Counted from the stretch's first letter, positions 38,814 to 49,247 are shown. The stretch is 63,210 bases of DNA from a virus (IMGVR_UViG_3300031722_000029:1-63210); one strand, 5' to 3'. A program made the numbers and translations. Notes: a model not told the origin generated them from the letters alone.

Positions 38814-40438
38814 TACCGTGCTCCTGAGTTAGACCGCTGGCGGCTCTTCCAACCTTGCTCTAGGCTCTTCCAGTACTCAATAGCCTCAGCCTTATCAGCA
38901 TCTGGGTACTTGTGCATGTAGGCCTCTATTGTTGGGGTACGGAAGATAGTCTTTCCACCGAAGTCCTGCGTCAGCGGGTCATCCATGACAGACTGCGTAA
39001 ACTTAATTCGTGGTGAGATGGGTACGCCATTATTAGCTGCCGCCGCCTCAGCTGCGAAGTCAGCCGCATCGATTTTACGTTGAGCACGCTCTTTACCAAG
39101 CTGCACCAAAAACTTCCATGCTTGTTTTAGATCAGTGGTGCGCGCTAGTTCATTACCGATACGTATTTCATCAGACCGCGTTTGTACACCCTTTTCACCT
39201 CGTAGTGCGGCATTAGACATTTGACTAATGAGCGTATTGGCTTGGCGGTTCTTTATAGCGTCCTGGACAATGGGTGTATTAGGATCGATGCCGAAGCCCT
39301 GTAACGCCGCACCAACATAGCCTTGAACATTGGCAAAAGCGTTTGTATTAGGGTCAATCTTTTCGAGCGTGTTGTATGCATCAATCTGGTCTTTCGCCGG
39401 GGCGGCTGAAGCCGTCATGTCCTCATACTCTTTGGTATACGCAGTTCCCATACCTTTAGCGCCAGCATTCATAAGCGCTTCATTTGGCTTGTTAGCGAAT
39501 GGGGGCGTACCGGGTGGAGCCATCTGAGAGAACTTTGCTCGATCGGCATTTGACATAGTGCCATTAGAGCTTGGAAAATCTTGTAATATAGGTTGGCCAG
39601 AGTCGAGCGCAGCAGTTACCTCAGCTTTTTGCGCTGGGTCAACAAGCCTACCGGCCATTTCACGTACCCCTGCGGCTGTTTTACCAGGAAAAACTAGGCT
39701 GGGAGTACCTGGAGCGGAGGCTGATGAATTTTGCCCGACAGCTGTTTGCTTAGCCGACGGCGAACCAATTGATTGTACGTTACTTTCCGTCGGCGTCGAC
39801 GCGCTTGCGAACAGCTGATTTAGCACGGCAGGACTAACTGCTCCGCCAAATTGTTCAATAGCGCTCTTTACTGCTTCGTCTGTTCTTGACTTTATCCAGG
39901 CAGTACGCTCCGCTGGCTCCGCAAACTGCATATCCTTTGCTTGCTGAGAGTAGCTATTGAATATCTTGCCATACAACGGCAGAATCTTTTCAACACCGCC
40001 GATGCCACCATTAGCTTTTCCAGCACCACTGCGCAAAGCACTAAGCTCTCGGCTATCAAGCAGGTCTTGGTTAACGGCATCATCATACCCAACTTTACTT
40101 GCTTGAATATCTGCCAGGCGCTGCGCAGCTTGTTGGTCGCGCAAAGAGTTGCCTCCGGCCGCTACACCAGACGCCACTGCATTAAACCCACGTTTGCCAT
40201 TACCGAGTGCTTCAACCCATGAGGTTAGTCCTTGGTCAGTTGGCGTAAAATCACCTTGTACTGGCTGACGTAGCGACGCCTGGTACTGCTCGAGGCCAGA
40301 CTGCCGTTGGCCAGAAATATCTTGTGACTCTTGTGGAGTGTGTACACGGGACAGTAACAGTTGCTGCAGTGCGCCTATTTGGTTAGGTTGTTGTACAGCC
40401 CCGAGCAATGAGCTAGGCGCTTGGTTATTTAGGTCCAT
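38813..40438 (-). CDS. internal virion protein, Gln/Ala-rich
   Basis: The 541-residue protein starts where the previous frame meets it. It is soluble, low in cysteine and rich in Gln, Ala and Ser. A disordered N-terminal 200 residues and a more ordered C-terminal half (about 330-541, with helices) are visible. Position suggests an ejection or tail-interior protein; no family recognised. Confidence 0.6.
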   Translation of the reverse strand: MDLNNQAPSSLLGAVQQPNQIGALQQLLLSRVHTPQESQDISGQRQSGLEQYQASLRQPVQGDFTPTDQGLTSWVEALGNGKRGFNAVASGVAAGGNSLRDQQAAQRLADIQASKVGYDDAVNQDLLDSRELSALRSGAGKANGGIGGVEKILPLYGKIFNSYSQQAKDMQFAEPAERTAWIKSRTDEAVKSAIEQFGGAVSPAVLNQLFASASTPTESNVQSIGSPSAKQTAVGQNSSASAPGTPSLVFPGKTAAGVREMAGRLVDPAQKAEVTAALDSGQPILQDFPSSNGTMSNADRAKFSQMAPPGTPPFANKPNEALMNAGAKGMGTAYTKEYEDMTASAAPAKDQIDAYNTLEKIDPNTNAFANVQGYVGAALQGFGIDPNTPIVQDAIKNRQANTLISQMSNAALRGEKGVQTRSDEIRIGNELARTTDLKQAWKFLVQLGKERAQRKIDAADFAAEAAAANNGVPISPRIKFTQSVMDDPLTQDFGGKTIFRTPTIEAYMHKYPDADKAEAIEYWKSLEQGWKSRQRSNSGAR

Positions 40439-40452
40439 TAGTACTCTCCAAG

Positions 40453-41151
40453 TTACTTCAGCAAACTCGTCAACCAGTCAACTGTTCCATCATTAGCGCC
40501 TGTATTAACAGCCTGCATGGCAGTTATGAACTTCTCAAGGTCAGACGTTGAGGCTGTGTTATTACTTACTGCAAGTGGGCTAGATGTTTCGATATTGTTT
40601 GCAGCACTTGACATCGTATTCAATGCACCGATCGGAAAGTTGGCTTGCGTGGTCCAGTTATTCAGGTCACTCTGCGCGGAGTTGACGCCCATTTGCGTCC
40701 AGTCCTTATACTGCGTATTGGCGGTGCTCTGTGCATTGTATAGTACATTTGCATTGGTGTTGTTAAGCGTCTGCTGGTTGTCTCGAATGGCACGATTCTC
40801 AAAATCTGCGTTACGAGTTGAGCCAAACTGCCCATTACCCGTGAATGTGCTATTTACGCCAGGCAGTATGTTCTCAGTAAGATTTTGGTTAGACTGCTGA
40901 TTATTGGCGTCAATTACACCAGAGGTGTACGGATTCATGAACTGCTGTTGTTTAGTAGAGTCATACTGGGAGTATGCCCCTAATGCGCCTTGCGTGGGTG
41001 ACTGATCATACCAGTTGCCCATTACCGAGTTAAGGTAGCCATTATCACCTAGCATACCTTGAATACCGCCTGCTACTGCGGCATTTGTGTCAGTGGAGTA
41101 TTGCGGCTGAATATACTCAGATGTAGTGCCTGCTTCACCAATGGTAGCCAT
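40453..41151 (-). CDS. virion protein rich in Asn/Gln/Thr, 232 residues
   Basis: The protein is dominated by small polar residues (NQQSNQNLTENILPGVNSTFTGNGQFGSTRNADF). That block, including GxFGSTR, is familiar from phage tail or internal proteins of similar operons. It lies between two other structural genes with overlapping ends. Exact role unknown. Confidence 0.65.
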   Translation of the reverse strand: MATIGEAGTTSEYIQPQYSTDTNAAVAGGIQGMLGDNGYLNSVMGNWYDQSPTQGALGAYSQYDSTKQQQFMNPYTSGVIDANNQQSNQNLTENILPGVNSTFTGNGQFGSTRNADFENRAIRDNQQTLNNTNANVLYNAQSTANTQYKDWTQMGVNSAQSDLNNWTTQANFPIGALNTMSSAANNIETSSPLAVSNNTASTSDLEKFITAMQAVNTGANDGTVDWLTSLLK

Positions 41152-42245
41152 TACTTAGCGCCCTTCAAATAAGCTATCGGCTCTTTGGCTTTTGGCGGAA
41201 TTTTTGTTGGCGGAGCTGACCGTTTGTGCGCACGAATATTCTCTCGCATCTTGTCAAGCCTAACTGCGCCAGCGTCTGTATTGCCATCACCCAGGGCAGA
41301 TACCGTATCTGCATCCATAACGTACTCCCCATGCGCCGCGTTAATAGGTACTTGGTCTGCTTGGCCCATAGTGCGGCCGCGGAGCAGTCCTAGCGCGCCT
41401 TGCGGTTTACCTGCAATATTCGGCATGCCTACATCGCCACCACTAGCAAGCTTTTTGCCTTTGTTGGCAGCAGATTTGTTCCACGACATGCTAGTTGTGC
41501 CGTGTTGTGCTGGTGCCGGGGCGTTTTTATCCTTTGCTGCCAAAGCGCCAAGCGCTTGGCTTGCCATCGACAAAGCGCCAATTCCACTTGCTAGGTTTGA
41601 TTTCTTACCTTGCCCAGAGGCAGATAGTAACTTCGTGATTAGGCTTGTCGGAATGCCTGCATTAGTAGGTACTACGCCTGTTTTAGGGTCGTAGTATTCG
41701 TTAAATGAGTCGGAACCTGGGCCTGAATATGTCAAAGGTGCCGTCGGCATAACTGAACCGTCATCATAGTACTGGTTAAACATGTCAGAACCAGTACCGG
41801 AGTAGCCAGCGCTACGGTCGGTCAATGCTGATAGCAGGGCTGGCGTGGACATGTTACTGTCTGTTGCAGCACTATAGATGGGGTCCTGAGTAGTGTTCAG
41901 CGTGTTCCATATTTGTGAGTTAGCCACAGGGTTTTCAACACTGGCGCTTGTAAGGTCAAACGCAGCTGGCGTAGAGTCCATACCAAGAGCCTTCAAGTAG
42001 TCATCAACGGCGCTACTTTGCGGTACACTGTTGGCCGCCGTATCTAGCAAGCTACCTGTGTCTATAGTACTGGAATCCGGGTACGCTAACTCAGTATTAT
42101 CACCAAATAGGCTAGACCAGTCAAATGGCTCTGTTGTGCTAGTTACCGCGCCAGATATACTAGGTGCCGCGTCCGCTATTACACTACCCAAGTCTATACT
42201 GGACGAGTCACTACCAAGATCAAACAAATCATCGAACAAACTCAT
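41151..42245 (-). CDS. virion protein with C-terminal GGxV / GEYVMDADTVSALGDGN module
   Basis: The 364-residue protein has an acidic Ser/Asp-rich N-terminal half and two copies of an SGxGSDxFNxYYD motif (near residues 147-180). The C-terminal module LASGGDV...DQVPINAAHGEYVMDADTVSALGDGN...GAVRLDKM recurs at the ends of many phage structural proteins. A GAGG site precedes the start. Role in tail or head completion is inferred. Confidence 0.7.
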   Translation of the reverse strand: MSLFDDLFDLGSDSSSIDLGSVIADAAPSISGAVTSTTEPFDWSSLFGDNTELAYPDSSTIDTGSLLDTAANSVPQSSAVDDYLKALGMDSTPAAFDLTSASVENPVANSQIWNTLNTTQDPIYSAATDSNMSTPALLSALTDRSAGYSGTGSDMFNQYYDDGSVMPTAPLTYSGPGSDSFNEYYDPKTGVVPTNAGIPTSLITKLLSASGQGKKSNLASGIGALSMASQALGALAAKDKNAPAPAQHGTTSMSWNKSAANKGKKLASGGDVGMPNIAGKPQGALGLLRGRTMGQADQVPINAAHGEYVMDADTVSALGDGNTDAGAVRLDKMRENIRAHKRSAPPTKIPPKAKEPIAYLKGAK

Positions 42246-42265
42246 ATGAGCCTCAACTAAAATTA

Positions 42266-44062
42266 TTATGGCCTAGTGTCACCAGGTTCCGTATGTATCA
42301 GCGTTTTACCGCCTTCAAAAAACCCATTAAGCTTATTTGATGTGAATTTCAGTCGAAATTCTCTTACCTGTTCGCGTATGTCTATTTTACCGGTATCTGC
42401 CGAAAAATGATACGCTGAGCTTACTTTTTCAGCTCCTTGGGCAAATTTACGGCTCAATACCTCCAACGTCATGTCTTCAGACATTACAAAATCTGGCTCT
42501 ACTCTTGTTAGGCGTGTGTTCACATTTATGCCTGACTGCGCATTAACTTGTGAGCCGCCGGTCGGCAAACCCAGGTCACACGTGGTGAAGTAAGCTGGAA
42601 TAGCAACTTCATCTTGACCAACTACCGCATTACGGCCCTTTTCATGGGAGTAAACGGAGTATAACCTTTTACAAGAACCAACGGTACCGGTAGCCCCACT
42701 CGTGATATCCAAAAAACTTTCGCCTGATGCAAATATATTACCGTTAACTTGCTTTGTCAGAACTATATACGGACCGGCGCCCTTTTTAGATAGTATAACA
42801 CCCTCTGCGCCGCTGAGGCTACCAACGATGTAGTCGCCCTCAGCCACTGCACCACTACCCACTATCAGCGCCATAGACATATTGTTATTCGGAACTACAT
42901 CCGTCATAATTGGGTAACGATAGTTTGACGGCGTAAACCCAAAAGCTCTGTTAAGATCAGTGTCATACCAAGTCTTTGAGCGCAAGTTGTAAATAACGGC
43001 CTTACTACACTCTATGGAGTCTCCAAATGGGAAAAACCACCATATCTCGCCGTACCTTGGCATCTTCATTGCAAATACTTTTTGGCGTTGATCAAAATTA
43101 AGGTTATCAAAAAACCAGTTAAGATTCATGTCATTGGGCAGTTCTTCTACTGTAACACCATTACTTGTCATGAACCTATCAATACCAGCCCAGTACCAGC
43201 GACCATCGTACTCAATAACACCCCGTTGGGATAGTATACTTGACTTCGTACTGATATGCGCAAACTTGAATATCGCGGCCCCCCCAACCCAGTCCATTCT
43301 AATAACTGAGTCAAGTGACCATAGTATGCCACCAGAGCTAATGCCGGTTCGCATCGGCAAGCCTTTTACAAGCTTACTCCCCGTAACACGCGCTGAGCCA
43401 GCATCTCCCGTTGTGTAGTTTTGAGGGCCGTTTGCGTCAGACCACGTAACATTACCGTCATTGCCAAGAAGCACAGTATACGGCGGCGTACAGAATAGTC
43501 CGCCTGATTGCTTGGCATTTGCATCAGCAACAACAATCATTACTGCTGGGTTATTTAATGGCGTAACGTAAATACTACTTAGCGTTGGGTCGTCTATGTT
43601 ATCAAGCGTGTACATTGGCGATGCAATGAGCAAAGTAGCATTTGCCCCTGAGGCGGCATCAAATATGTAGTCATAACTCCACTGAGCAGTGGTATTTGCT
43701 GCAAAAGCCGCTGGGGTGATTCCTTCTACTACACTTCCTGCGCCGTTCTTGTCAACGTAGCTATACTCAACTCCACTACTTGAAAAGGCACAGTAAATAT
43801 TCATGAACTGTCTTGACCACAGGAAACCTGCGTGAACAGGCCCTGAGAAGAATGGCGAAATTTCTTGGAAACCCCCCATTTTACGTGGTCTGTTTCTTAC
43901 AAACCTGGTCCACTGCGCCTCATTAAAATAGTCGGCGTCGGTGGGTGTACCGTCTCGTCTAACCCCGGGCAGAGAGGGTAGCATGAGTATTGTTGGTTGT
44001 GCGGATGGCACAACGCCGCCTGCAGGCCGCTGTGAGTTCTGTTCGGTCATACTTGCACCCAT
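42266..44062 (-). CDS. tail/head-completion beta-propeller protein (P22 gp10-like)
   Basis: About 594-598 residues. ATG at 44050 overlaps the previous stop (ATGA) and is preferred to 44062. The pattern GRWYWAGIDRFMTSNGVTVEELPNDMNLNWFFDNLNFDQRQKVFAMKMPRYGEIWWFFP, spread over about residues 300-360, is shared with packaged-DNA-stabilising and tail hub proteins of podoviruses. The fold is a predicted beta-propeller. It would sit below the portal to hold the packaged DNA. Confidence 0.75.
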   Translation of the reverse strand: MGASMTEQNSQRPAGGVVPSAQPTILMLPSLPGVRRDGTPTDADYFNEAQWTRFVRNRPRKMGGFQEISPFFSGPVHAGFLWSRQFMNIYCAFSSSGVEYSYVDKNGAGSVVEGITPAAFAANTTAQWSYDYIFDAASGANATLLIASPMYTLDNIDDPTLSSIYVTPLNNPAVMIVVADANAKQSGGLFCTPPYTVLLGNDGNVTWSDANGPQNYTTGDAGSARVTGSKLVKGLPMRTGISSGGILWSLDSVIRMDWVGGAAIFKFAHISTKSSILSQRGVIEYDGRWYWAGIDRFMTSNGVTVEELPNDMNLNWFFDNLNFDQRQKVFAMKMPRYGEIWWFFPFGDSIECSKAVIYNLRSKTWYDTDLNRAFGFTPSNYRYPIMTDVVPNNNMSMALIVGSGAVAEGDYIVGSLSGAEGVILSKKGAGPYIVLTKQVNGNIFASGESFLDITSGATGTVGSCKRLYSVYSHEKGRNAVVGQDEVAIPAYFTTCDLGLPTGGSQVNAQSGINVNTRLTRVEPDFVMSEDMTLEVLSRKFAQGAEKVSSAYHFSADTGKIDIREQVREFRLKFTSNKLNGFFEGGKTLIHTEPGDTRP

Positions 44063-44436
44063 CCTGTGCCCTTTAGGGCTTTTAGCCTAACTGCTACATA
44101 TGACGAAGAAACACTAAGCGTACTTGCTCCATTTATAAGGTCGTAACCGTTTGGAGTGATTACTACGTTATTAGCACCCGCTACTCTTACAATACAAAAA
44201 AACTTTCCGCCTCTTGCAATTGGCAAGGCTATGCTAATTGCTCCACTTGAACTATCCACAAACAAGTAGTCATCTGCGTACGTGGCGGTATAACTGGATA
44301 CCAGTTTGCGCATATTCTCAGAGCTCTGGTACTGTAGTATGCTATCATGTGTCACTACTCTGTCAGCCTCATGGGAATGCATATTGCAATCGTGGCCACT
44401 GGTTAGAGCTGTATACTCTTCGTCAGACAATTCCAA
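44047..44436 (-). CDS. virion-associated protein, 129 residues
   Basis: The first 50 residues are helical and histidine-containing (SGHDCNMHSHEADRV). Residues 55-129 are beta-rich and resemble the repeated FxCxVxxAG...VTPxGxxLI module of the tail fibre gene (46286-48376). This suggests a small head or tail spike subunit. Confidence 0.6.
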   Translation of the reverse strand: MELSDEEYTALTSGHDCNMHSHEADRVVTHDSILQYQSSENMRKLVSSYTATYADDYLFVDSSSGAISIALPIARGGKFFCIVRVAGANNVVITPNGYDLINGASTLSVSSSYVAVRLKALKGTGWVQV

Positions 44437-44438
44437 AG

Positions 44439-45545
44439 TTATCTCCTACTCCGCCTAATAAGCCCGCCTCGTTTTTCACCACTGCCGCCAGATGCCGGAC
44501 TGCTACCAACACCACTGTACTTACTAGTAGAACTGTCCTGTTGCCCAAGCCCACTAGACGAACTCATTGGCCCAAAGCCAGAGAAGCCGTAAGAACTGCC
44601 TGTATCAAACGCTCCGCTATCCGCTAACTGTTGTAACGCCGAAGCCCTAGCACCACCAGACCCAGTGCTGGACGCTGTAATTTGCGGGGCAAAACTCTGC
44701 AAGGCCGCCTCTCTGTCCGCTGCGACTTTCTGGGCCTCTGCTATGGCTGCATCAGCCATACGCTGCTTTACCGCTGCATCTTGTGCTTTTTGGTATGTGT
44801 CAGTAAAGTTATCATGTTCCGCTTTATTCGCATCCTCTTGTCGTTTAATAGCAGCCATTGTTGACTGATTCATGCCCTTGAACGCATCATTTGAGTCATT
44901 GGCAAATGAGTTGAGGTTCAATGTACGTAGTGAATTTAGCTCGGGCGTATTTGTCAAAGAGCCTAGTTTATCTGCAATATCCCAGTCGTTTCCAAGTAGC
45001 TTGGCTCCAAATTTGCCAACTAAGTTCGCTATTCCAGTTACTGGGTTTAGGCCAAATAGCGTGTTTAGTCCCGCGTTGGTTGCTGTATGCGCATTTAAGC
45101 CCTCATCACTCATTCCGGCTCCAACAAGACCGCTTAGTATGCTAGATACTGGTGATGGTATGCCTGCCAATGTACCGCCTATGCCAAGAGCAGTTTTACT
45201 TGCATCAGCCGCAAATGTGGGTAGGCCTAGACCACCTTGAAATAGTGACGAGTCACTGCGTGTGCTGCTTGGACCGGAACTTGACCCGGTGACTGCATCT
45301 GCTAGTTCATCGTCGGACCACGACCTACCTGGTCTGGCAGTAGCCATGGCTGTTGTATTTGCAATGCTTGGCGTTTGATTCGCTATTGCTGTTAAAGCGC
45401 CAACTACAGCCGGGTTAGTTGCTACTGAATTGGCGGAGTTGTCTTTTCCAAAGAAGTAGTCTTTGCTACGATCACGATCAAATAAACCCGACCTACCCCC
45501 ATTTAGAAGGTTCCAGGTTTGCTGTGTACTGCCGGTAGTTCCCAT
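44439..45545 (-). CDS. internal virion protein, Ser/Gly/Ala-rich, 368 residues
   Basis: The N-terminal 80 residues are Ser/Thr-rich. A glycine/alanine/leucine-rich hydrophobic segment follows near 110-190, then a coiled coil (about 220-290) and a Ser/Gly-rich tail ending in GGLIRRSRR. The layout of a membrane-active middle plus a coil suits an ejection protein; function is inferred from location. Confidence 0.6.
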   Translation of the reverse strand: MGTTGSTQQTWNLLNGGRSGLFDRDRSKDYFFGKDNSANSVATNPAVVGALTAIANQTPSIANTTAMATARPGRSWSDDELADAVTGSSSGPSSTRSDSSLFQGGLGLPTFAADASKTALGIGGTLAGIPSPVSSILSGLVGAGMSDEGLNAHTATNAGLNTLFGLNPVTGIANLVGKFGAKLLGNDWDIADKLGSLTNTPELNSLRTLNLNSFANDSNDAFKGMNQSTMAAIKRQEDANKAEHDNFTDTYQKAQDAAVKQRMADAAIAEAQKVAADREAALQSFAPQITASSTGSGGARASALQQLADSGAFDTGSSYGFSGFGPMSSSSGLGQQDSSTSKYSGVGSSPASGGSGEKRGGLIRRSRR

Positions 45546-45620
45546 GGCTAACCCTTAGTAATGGCGAACGGTCTTACTTTAAAACAAGTTGCGTGTGAAC
45601 CTTGCATTTTAGACTAAGTC

Positions 45621-46241
45621 TTAGACAAGCATCGTTCCAAGCAGCCAATAATTACCATTAAGGTTTGAATATCCTAACGATGGCGAAACGCTACTGCGCC
45701 CAAACCGTTTAAACAAGCAAACACAAGAAGAATCTGGTGTAGTAACTTGGAACTGAATATCGAAGAACTCGGCCCCGAACATGCCTATTTTTGGATTTGC
45801 ATAGAAGCTATTTCTTGCCGTGAGCATCGGTACGCGTTCTGCAAAACTTACCGGGGTATGGTGCACTCTACACATACCACCACCTAGATTTTCAACTGTC
45901 ACAGGGAAAGCTGCTTGGGCATAGTCGGCGGCAAACGCTGTTCCATTCCAATGAATCTGTCCCTGAATGTCAATATCCCGGAACAACTCAAAGTCTGTGC
46001 CATCAAGACCAGCTTCTGCTCCGCCGGCACAATAACCATCTGCCAAAAGGGCATTATCGGGCTGCAAGGTGATCGCGCCAACTTTTGATACTGCGCCATA
46101 CCCAATATTCAAACGAGTGCCATAAGACCGCTGGACAATGCTAACGCTTGACACCCATATTGGTGAATGATCCACATCGTTTTGTAAATACCATGCTGAA
46201 CCGTTCCACCGTACGACAGCTGCAATTTGTTGAATGCCCAT
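45621..46241 (-). CDS. tail- or fibre-associated protein, 206 residues
   Basis: ATG at 46241 has AGGGGAA; a longer frame lacks a site. The product MGIQQIAAVVRWNGSAWYLQND is beta-rich throughout, with Trp/Tyr typical of carbohydrate- or fibre-binding modules. It lies just after the tail fibre, so it may be a fibre accessory or receptor-binding subunit. Confidence 0.65.
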   Translation of the reverse strand: MGIQQIAAVVRWNGSAWYLQNDVDHSPIWVSSVSIVQRSYGTRLNIGYGAVSKVGAITLQPDNALLADGYCAGGAEAGLDGTDFELFRDIDIQGQIHWNGTAFAADYAQAAFPVTVENLGGGMCRVHHTPVSFAERVPMLTARNSFYANPKIGMFGAEFFDIQFQVTTPDSSCVCLFKRFGRSSVSPSLGYSNLNGNYWLLGTMLV

Positions 46242-46285
46242 TCTGTTCCCCTTATAATTATTACAAAACAAGTGTAGGTTGTAGT

Positions 46286-48376
46286 TCACAGCTCTGCATT
46301 TATTTCGATGTACTGCCCAGTAGCGTTGGCGAACCCGGAACATGCATTACCAGCCACCAACCCAGCAGCAGCAGTGCACCCAAGCCGTGCTTGAGTCTGG
46401 TTAGACTGCGAGGCTAACCAGGTTCCTCCTGCAGAAGACCCTGTTGCGTTTAGTGGAACTATGGCACCAGAAATAACGATGGATGGTGCGGCTCTTTTCT
46501 CTGTATACCCGAGTGAGGCTAGCGCAGCTGTCGTTCCTAAGACTTGCCCTACAAAACATGCATCCGCATTATTGTAGTTTCTGCGCTCGTAGTATCTCTG
46601 ACACAACGCAAGCTCTAGCCCATAAGGCCTGCCCTCGAATGGCGTTGCCACTAGGCCCTCTTCGAACTGCACTTTGCTAACCGTACCAGGTCCAAACTCA
46701 ATCGTCAAGTCGGTTCCGCCTGTCGCGGCTCCAGTCACACCAGATGCACTAAGACTTCCTGCACCGATCTTTCCTTGAGATGTCCCTGACCAGCTAAGAA
46801 CATGCGTTCCGCTTTGTAGATTGGCGCCTTCGATCACATGCCGAAGAACCTTTCCCACGGGAATAGTTATCGTCGTGATGTTGGCCGTCGTGTTGAAAGT
46901 ATAGGTGTCGCCACTCGCAACCATCTTCCAGCGGTCATGGCCGTACAGGCCAATTCCAACAGTCGCGCCAGAGGAGTAAGCACGCTGATTTACTCCAAAG
47001 TTACCATTGATGACCTTATTTCTAAACCCAAACGCAGACCCCATCACCAGAGTTCCGGCTACTACAGCATTACCTGTAAAAGATGGCGATGCCACTGGTG
47101 CTTTTTCAGCGTCTAACTCCGCTATAGCACCCTGAACTGTATTTGCAGCAATACTGCCGCTAGGCGTATACCCGAGAGTTCCTGTTAAACCAAGCGGAAA
47201 GTCAACTCCAGCACCATTGCTTGTGAGCTGCGCAGCTCCATTGACCGTTAATCCAATGCCTTGTGTAGAGAACTTAAATACGCCAGTATTAGTCTTTGAT
47301 GCAAAGTTAAGCGACGGGGCACTGACTGAGCCATCGAGCATATTAACTGCGCTATTCACAACTGCTGACTGCGCCGCTGTAACTGATGTGCCATCACATA
47401 GAAGCACGGCCCTCTGTGTCTGGCCTATTGCAGCGCCTGACACGGCAGCAGTCTTTATTTGCGTAGTTACAGCGGTAGTTAGGTTATTGGCTACGTAGTA
47501 TACACTTACAATGTCTGGCACTACTACGGATACATTAGTAGCTGGGTTACCCACTAGCGTAATCATTTTATTGCTGGCTTGTGTAGAGCTCAGCGTAAAT
47601 GTACTGCCCGCGGACACGTCAAGTACAAGTTGTGAGAACTGATACAAAAGACTACGCCCATAGCCTACTGTATACCATTTATTCAATCCATTAGAAAAGA
47701 GTAATAATGACTCACTGGGCTGTAGGCCTAGAGATACTTGCCCTTCAATCAGCTCACCACCACTCGGTGTAAGCGTAACAAGCCCTGTTCCCGCATTTTT
47801 AACAAAGCAGTAAAAATCACCACCATAGCCCACTGCTAGCGCCATAGATAGCGCAGCTACACCAGCAGTAAATTCAATAGAAGTACCACGATGCGCTGTT
47901 GTAAGCGCCAAGTTGCCCGCTGTTGCTAGTGTAGGCGCTGCAACTGACAATGTAGAACCAGTAGCTTTAGTACCAAGACCCGCCAACGCGCCTGCGGATA
48001 CTGCAGAACTACCTGCTCCATAAGTTATAGTGCCCCATGCGCCAGGTTGTACATTGTTAGTAACCCACAAAAATTCTGCCACGCCAGGCGCAAGCGTCAG
48101 CACAGTGACCATATTGCTGTCTTGTACAATTAACGTATTAGTTCCAACATTACGCAAGAGTAATGACTGACCTGTAGACACCTCCTCTACTGGTGGCAGT
48201 AGTAGTATATTGCCAGGCAGGCATGTTACATCAAGAATCTCGGGCAATACGGGGTATACACCATTGTACATACTTGGCCAGCAAGTCTGAGTATTAGCCA
48301 CTATGTCAAGCTTTGCGTAGCTGTCTAGTGACGGAGGAACTCTATCATCACTAAATTTGTCTGTAAAACTAGTCAT
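46286..48376 (-). CDS. tail fibre / receptor-binding protein
   Basis: The 696-residue protein has a short N-terminal attachment region, a long beta-structured shaft with repeated beta modules, and a C-terminal domain beginning FRNKVINGNFGVNQRA. That domain contains GHDRWKM and KVQFEEGLVATPFEGRPYGLELALCQRYYERR, hallmarks of many phage tail-fibre tips. The C-terminal tip presumably binds the host envelope. It overlaps the upstream stop (TAATG). Confidence 0.85.
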   Translation of the reverse strand: MTSFTDKFSDDRVPPSLDSYAKLDIVANTQTCWPSMYNGVYPVLPEILDVTCLPGNILLLPPVEEVSTGQSLLLRNVGTNTLIVQDSNMVTVLTLAPGVAEFLWVTNNVQPGAWGTITYGAGSSAVSAGALAGLGTKATGSTLSVAAPTLATAGNLALTTAHRGTSIEFTAGVAALSMALAVGYGGDFYCFVKNAGTGLVTLTPSGGELIEGQVSLGLQPSESLLLFSNGLNKWYTVGYGRSLLYQFSQLVLDVSAGSTFTLSSTQASNKMITLVGNPATNVSVVVPDIVSVYYVANNLTTAVTTQIKTAAVSGAAIGQTQRAVLLCDGTSVTAAQSAVVNSAVNMLDGSVSAPSLNFASKTNTGVFKFSTQGIGLTVNGAAQLTSNGAGVDFPLGLTGTLGYTPSGSIAANTVQGAIAELDAEKAPVASPSFTGNAVVAGTLVMGSAFGFRNKVINGNFGVNQRAYSSGATVGIGLYGHDRWKMVASGDTYTFNTTANITTITIPVGKVLRHVIEGANLQSGTHVLSWSGTSQGKIGAGSLSASGVTGAATGGTDLTIEFGPGTVSKVQFEEGLVATPFEGRPYGLELALCQRYYERRNYNNADACFVGQVLGTTAALASLGYTEKRAAPSIVISGAIVPLNATGSSAGGTWLASQSNQTQARLGCTAAAGLVAGNACSGFANATGQYIEINAEL

Positions 48377-49002
48377 TATTTTGCCTCAGTCTCATCACTG
48401 TCAAAGTTAGACTCTTCCTTTAGCACAGAAGCAACCATCTCTGCATATTGCGCTTGCCACATCGCCAAATTAGCAGTATTCTTCAAGTAAGGTTGTGCCT
48501 CTAGCAAACTAGCATAGAGTAGTAACTGTGGCGCATTGCGTGTTGTCCAGTTTGTTTGGTTTGCCTCTGACAGCGAGTCAGGGCGCTCGTAGTAAGTTAC
48601 TTCTGCATTGAACGCTGCGTTTGGTCTAACTGCCAAGTACCAATGTGTGTAGTCAATATCACTGTAATACTTTGGCAGGCCAGTAGGCTCATTCGTGCCA
48701 AATGCCCTGCAGTACCCGTAGTTACGTGGCTTCAAGAACACTGTTTCATTATCCGAAGTTACGTACAGCATAGACTTTGTTTGACGCCACCGTGCAGGTT
48801 TTACGTAGACACTATTACCTACTTCAAGCTTAAACTCTGCAACTTTTACAAGGCCTAAACCTTTTGCCTCCATGGCTAGCCGCTGTTCGGCAAGCATTAC
48901 AAAGCGTGGTATTTTGAGCAAAAATTCTTCATCAGAGCGCTCAGAGTAACTCTCTATATCAGTTACAAGTGAATTATACGTTAGTGACTCTGGTGCGGGC
49001 AT
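48376..49002 (-). CDS. tail adaptor protein (gatekeeper-like)
   Basis: The 208-residue protein starts MPAPESLTYNSLVTDI and has the pattern RFVMLAEQRLAMEAKGLG...LPKYYSDIDYTHWYLAVRPNAAFNAEVTYYERP. I recognise it from podovirus head-tail adaptor proteins next to the T7 gp11/P22 gp4-like family. It would bind the portal and start the tail. Confidence 0.75.
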   Translation of the reverse strand: MPAPESLTYNSLVTDIESYSERSDEEFLLKIPRFVMLAEQRLAMEAKGLGLVKVAEFKLEVGNSVYVKPARWRQTKSMLYVTSDNETVFLKPRNYGYCRAFGTNEPTGLPKYYSDIDYTHWYLAVRPNAAFNAEVTYYERPDSLSEANQTNWTTRNAPQLLLYASLLEAQPYLKNTANLAMWQAQYAEMVASVLKEESNFDSDETEAK

Positions 49003-49010
49003 GTCGTGCT

Positions 49011-49247
49011 CTACTCTGTTGGCATTATCAGTGGCTCATCAGGCCTAGGATGCTGCAATGTAACTTTTTCTGGGCGCTTGCTTGGTAGTTTATATGGGTC
49101 TTTTAGATCATTACACTCTTTACATACCATAAGCCCTGGTATGTTCCTATCAGAGCTCAGTTCATTGTAGTTCATTTTGAACTTGCAACGTCCGCATACC
49201 GCAATAGCTACCTTGCCGGTGGCTGCTGGTTTTAAATACCTAGGCAC
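49011..49247 (-). CDS. small zinc-ribbon virion-operon protein, 78 residues
   Basis: The GTG at 49247 overlaps the upstream gene by 8 bases. The product has CGRCKFKMNYNELSSDRNIPGLMVCKEC and LQHPRPDEPL, a pattern found in small phage proteins encoded between tail adaptor genes. Probably binds one zinc; role unknown. Confidence 0.7.
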   Translation of the reverse strand: MPRYLKPAATGKVAIAVCGRCKFKMNYNELSSDRNIPGLMVCKECNDLKDPYKLPSKRPEKVTLQHPRPDEPLIMPTE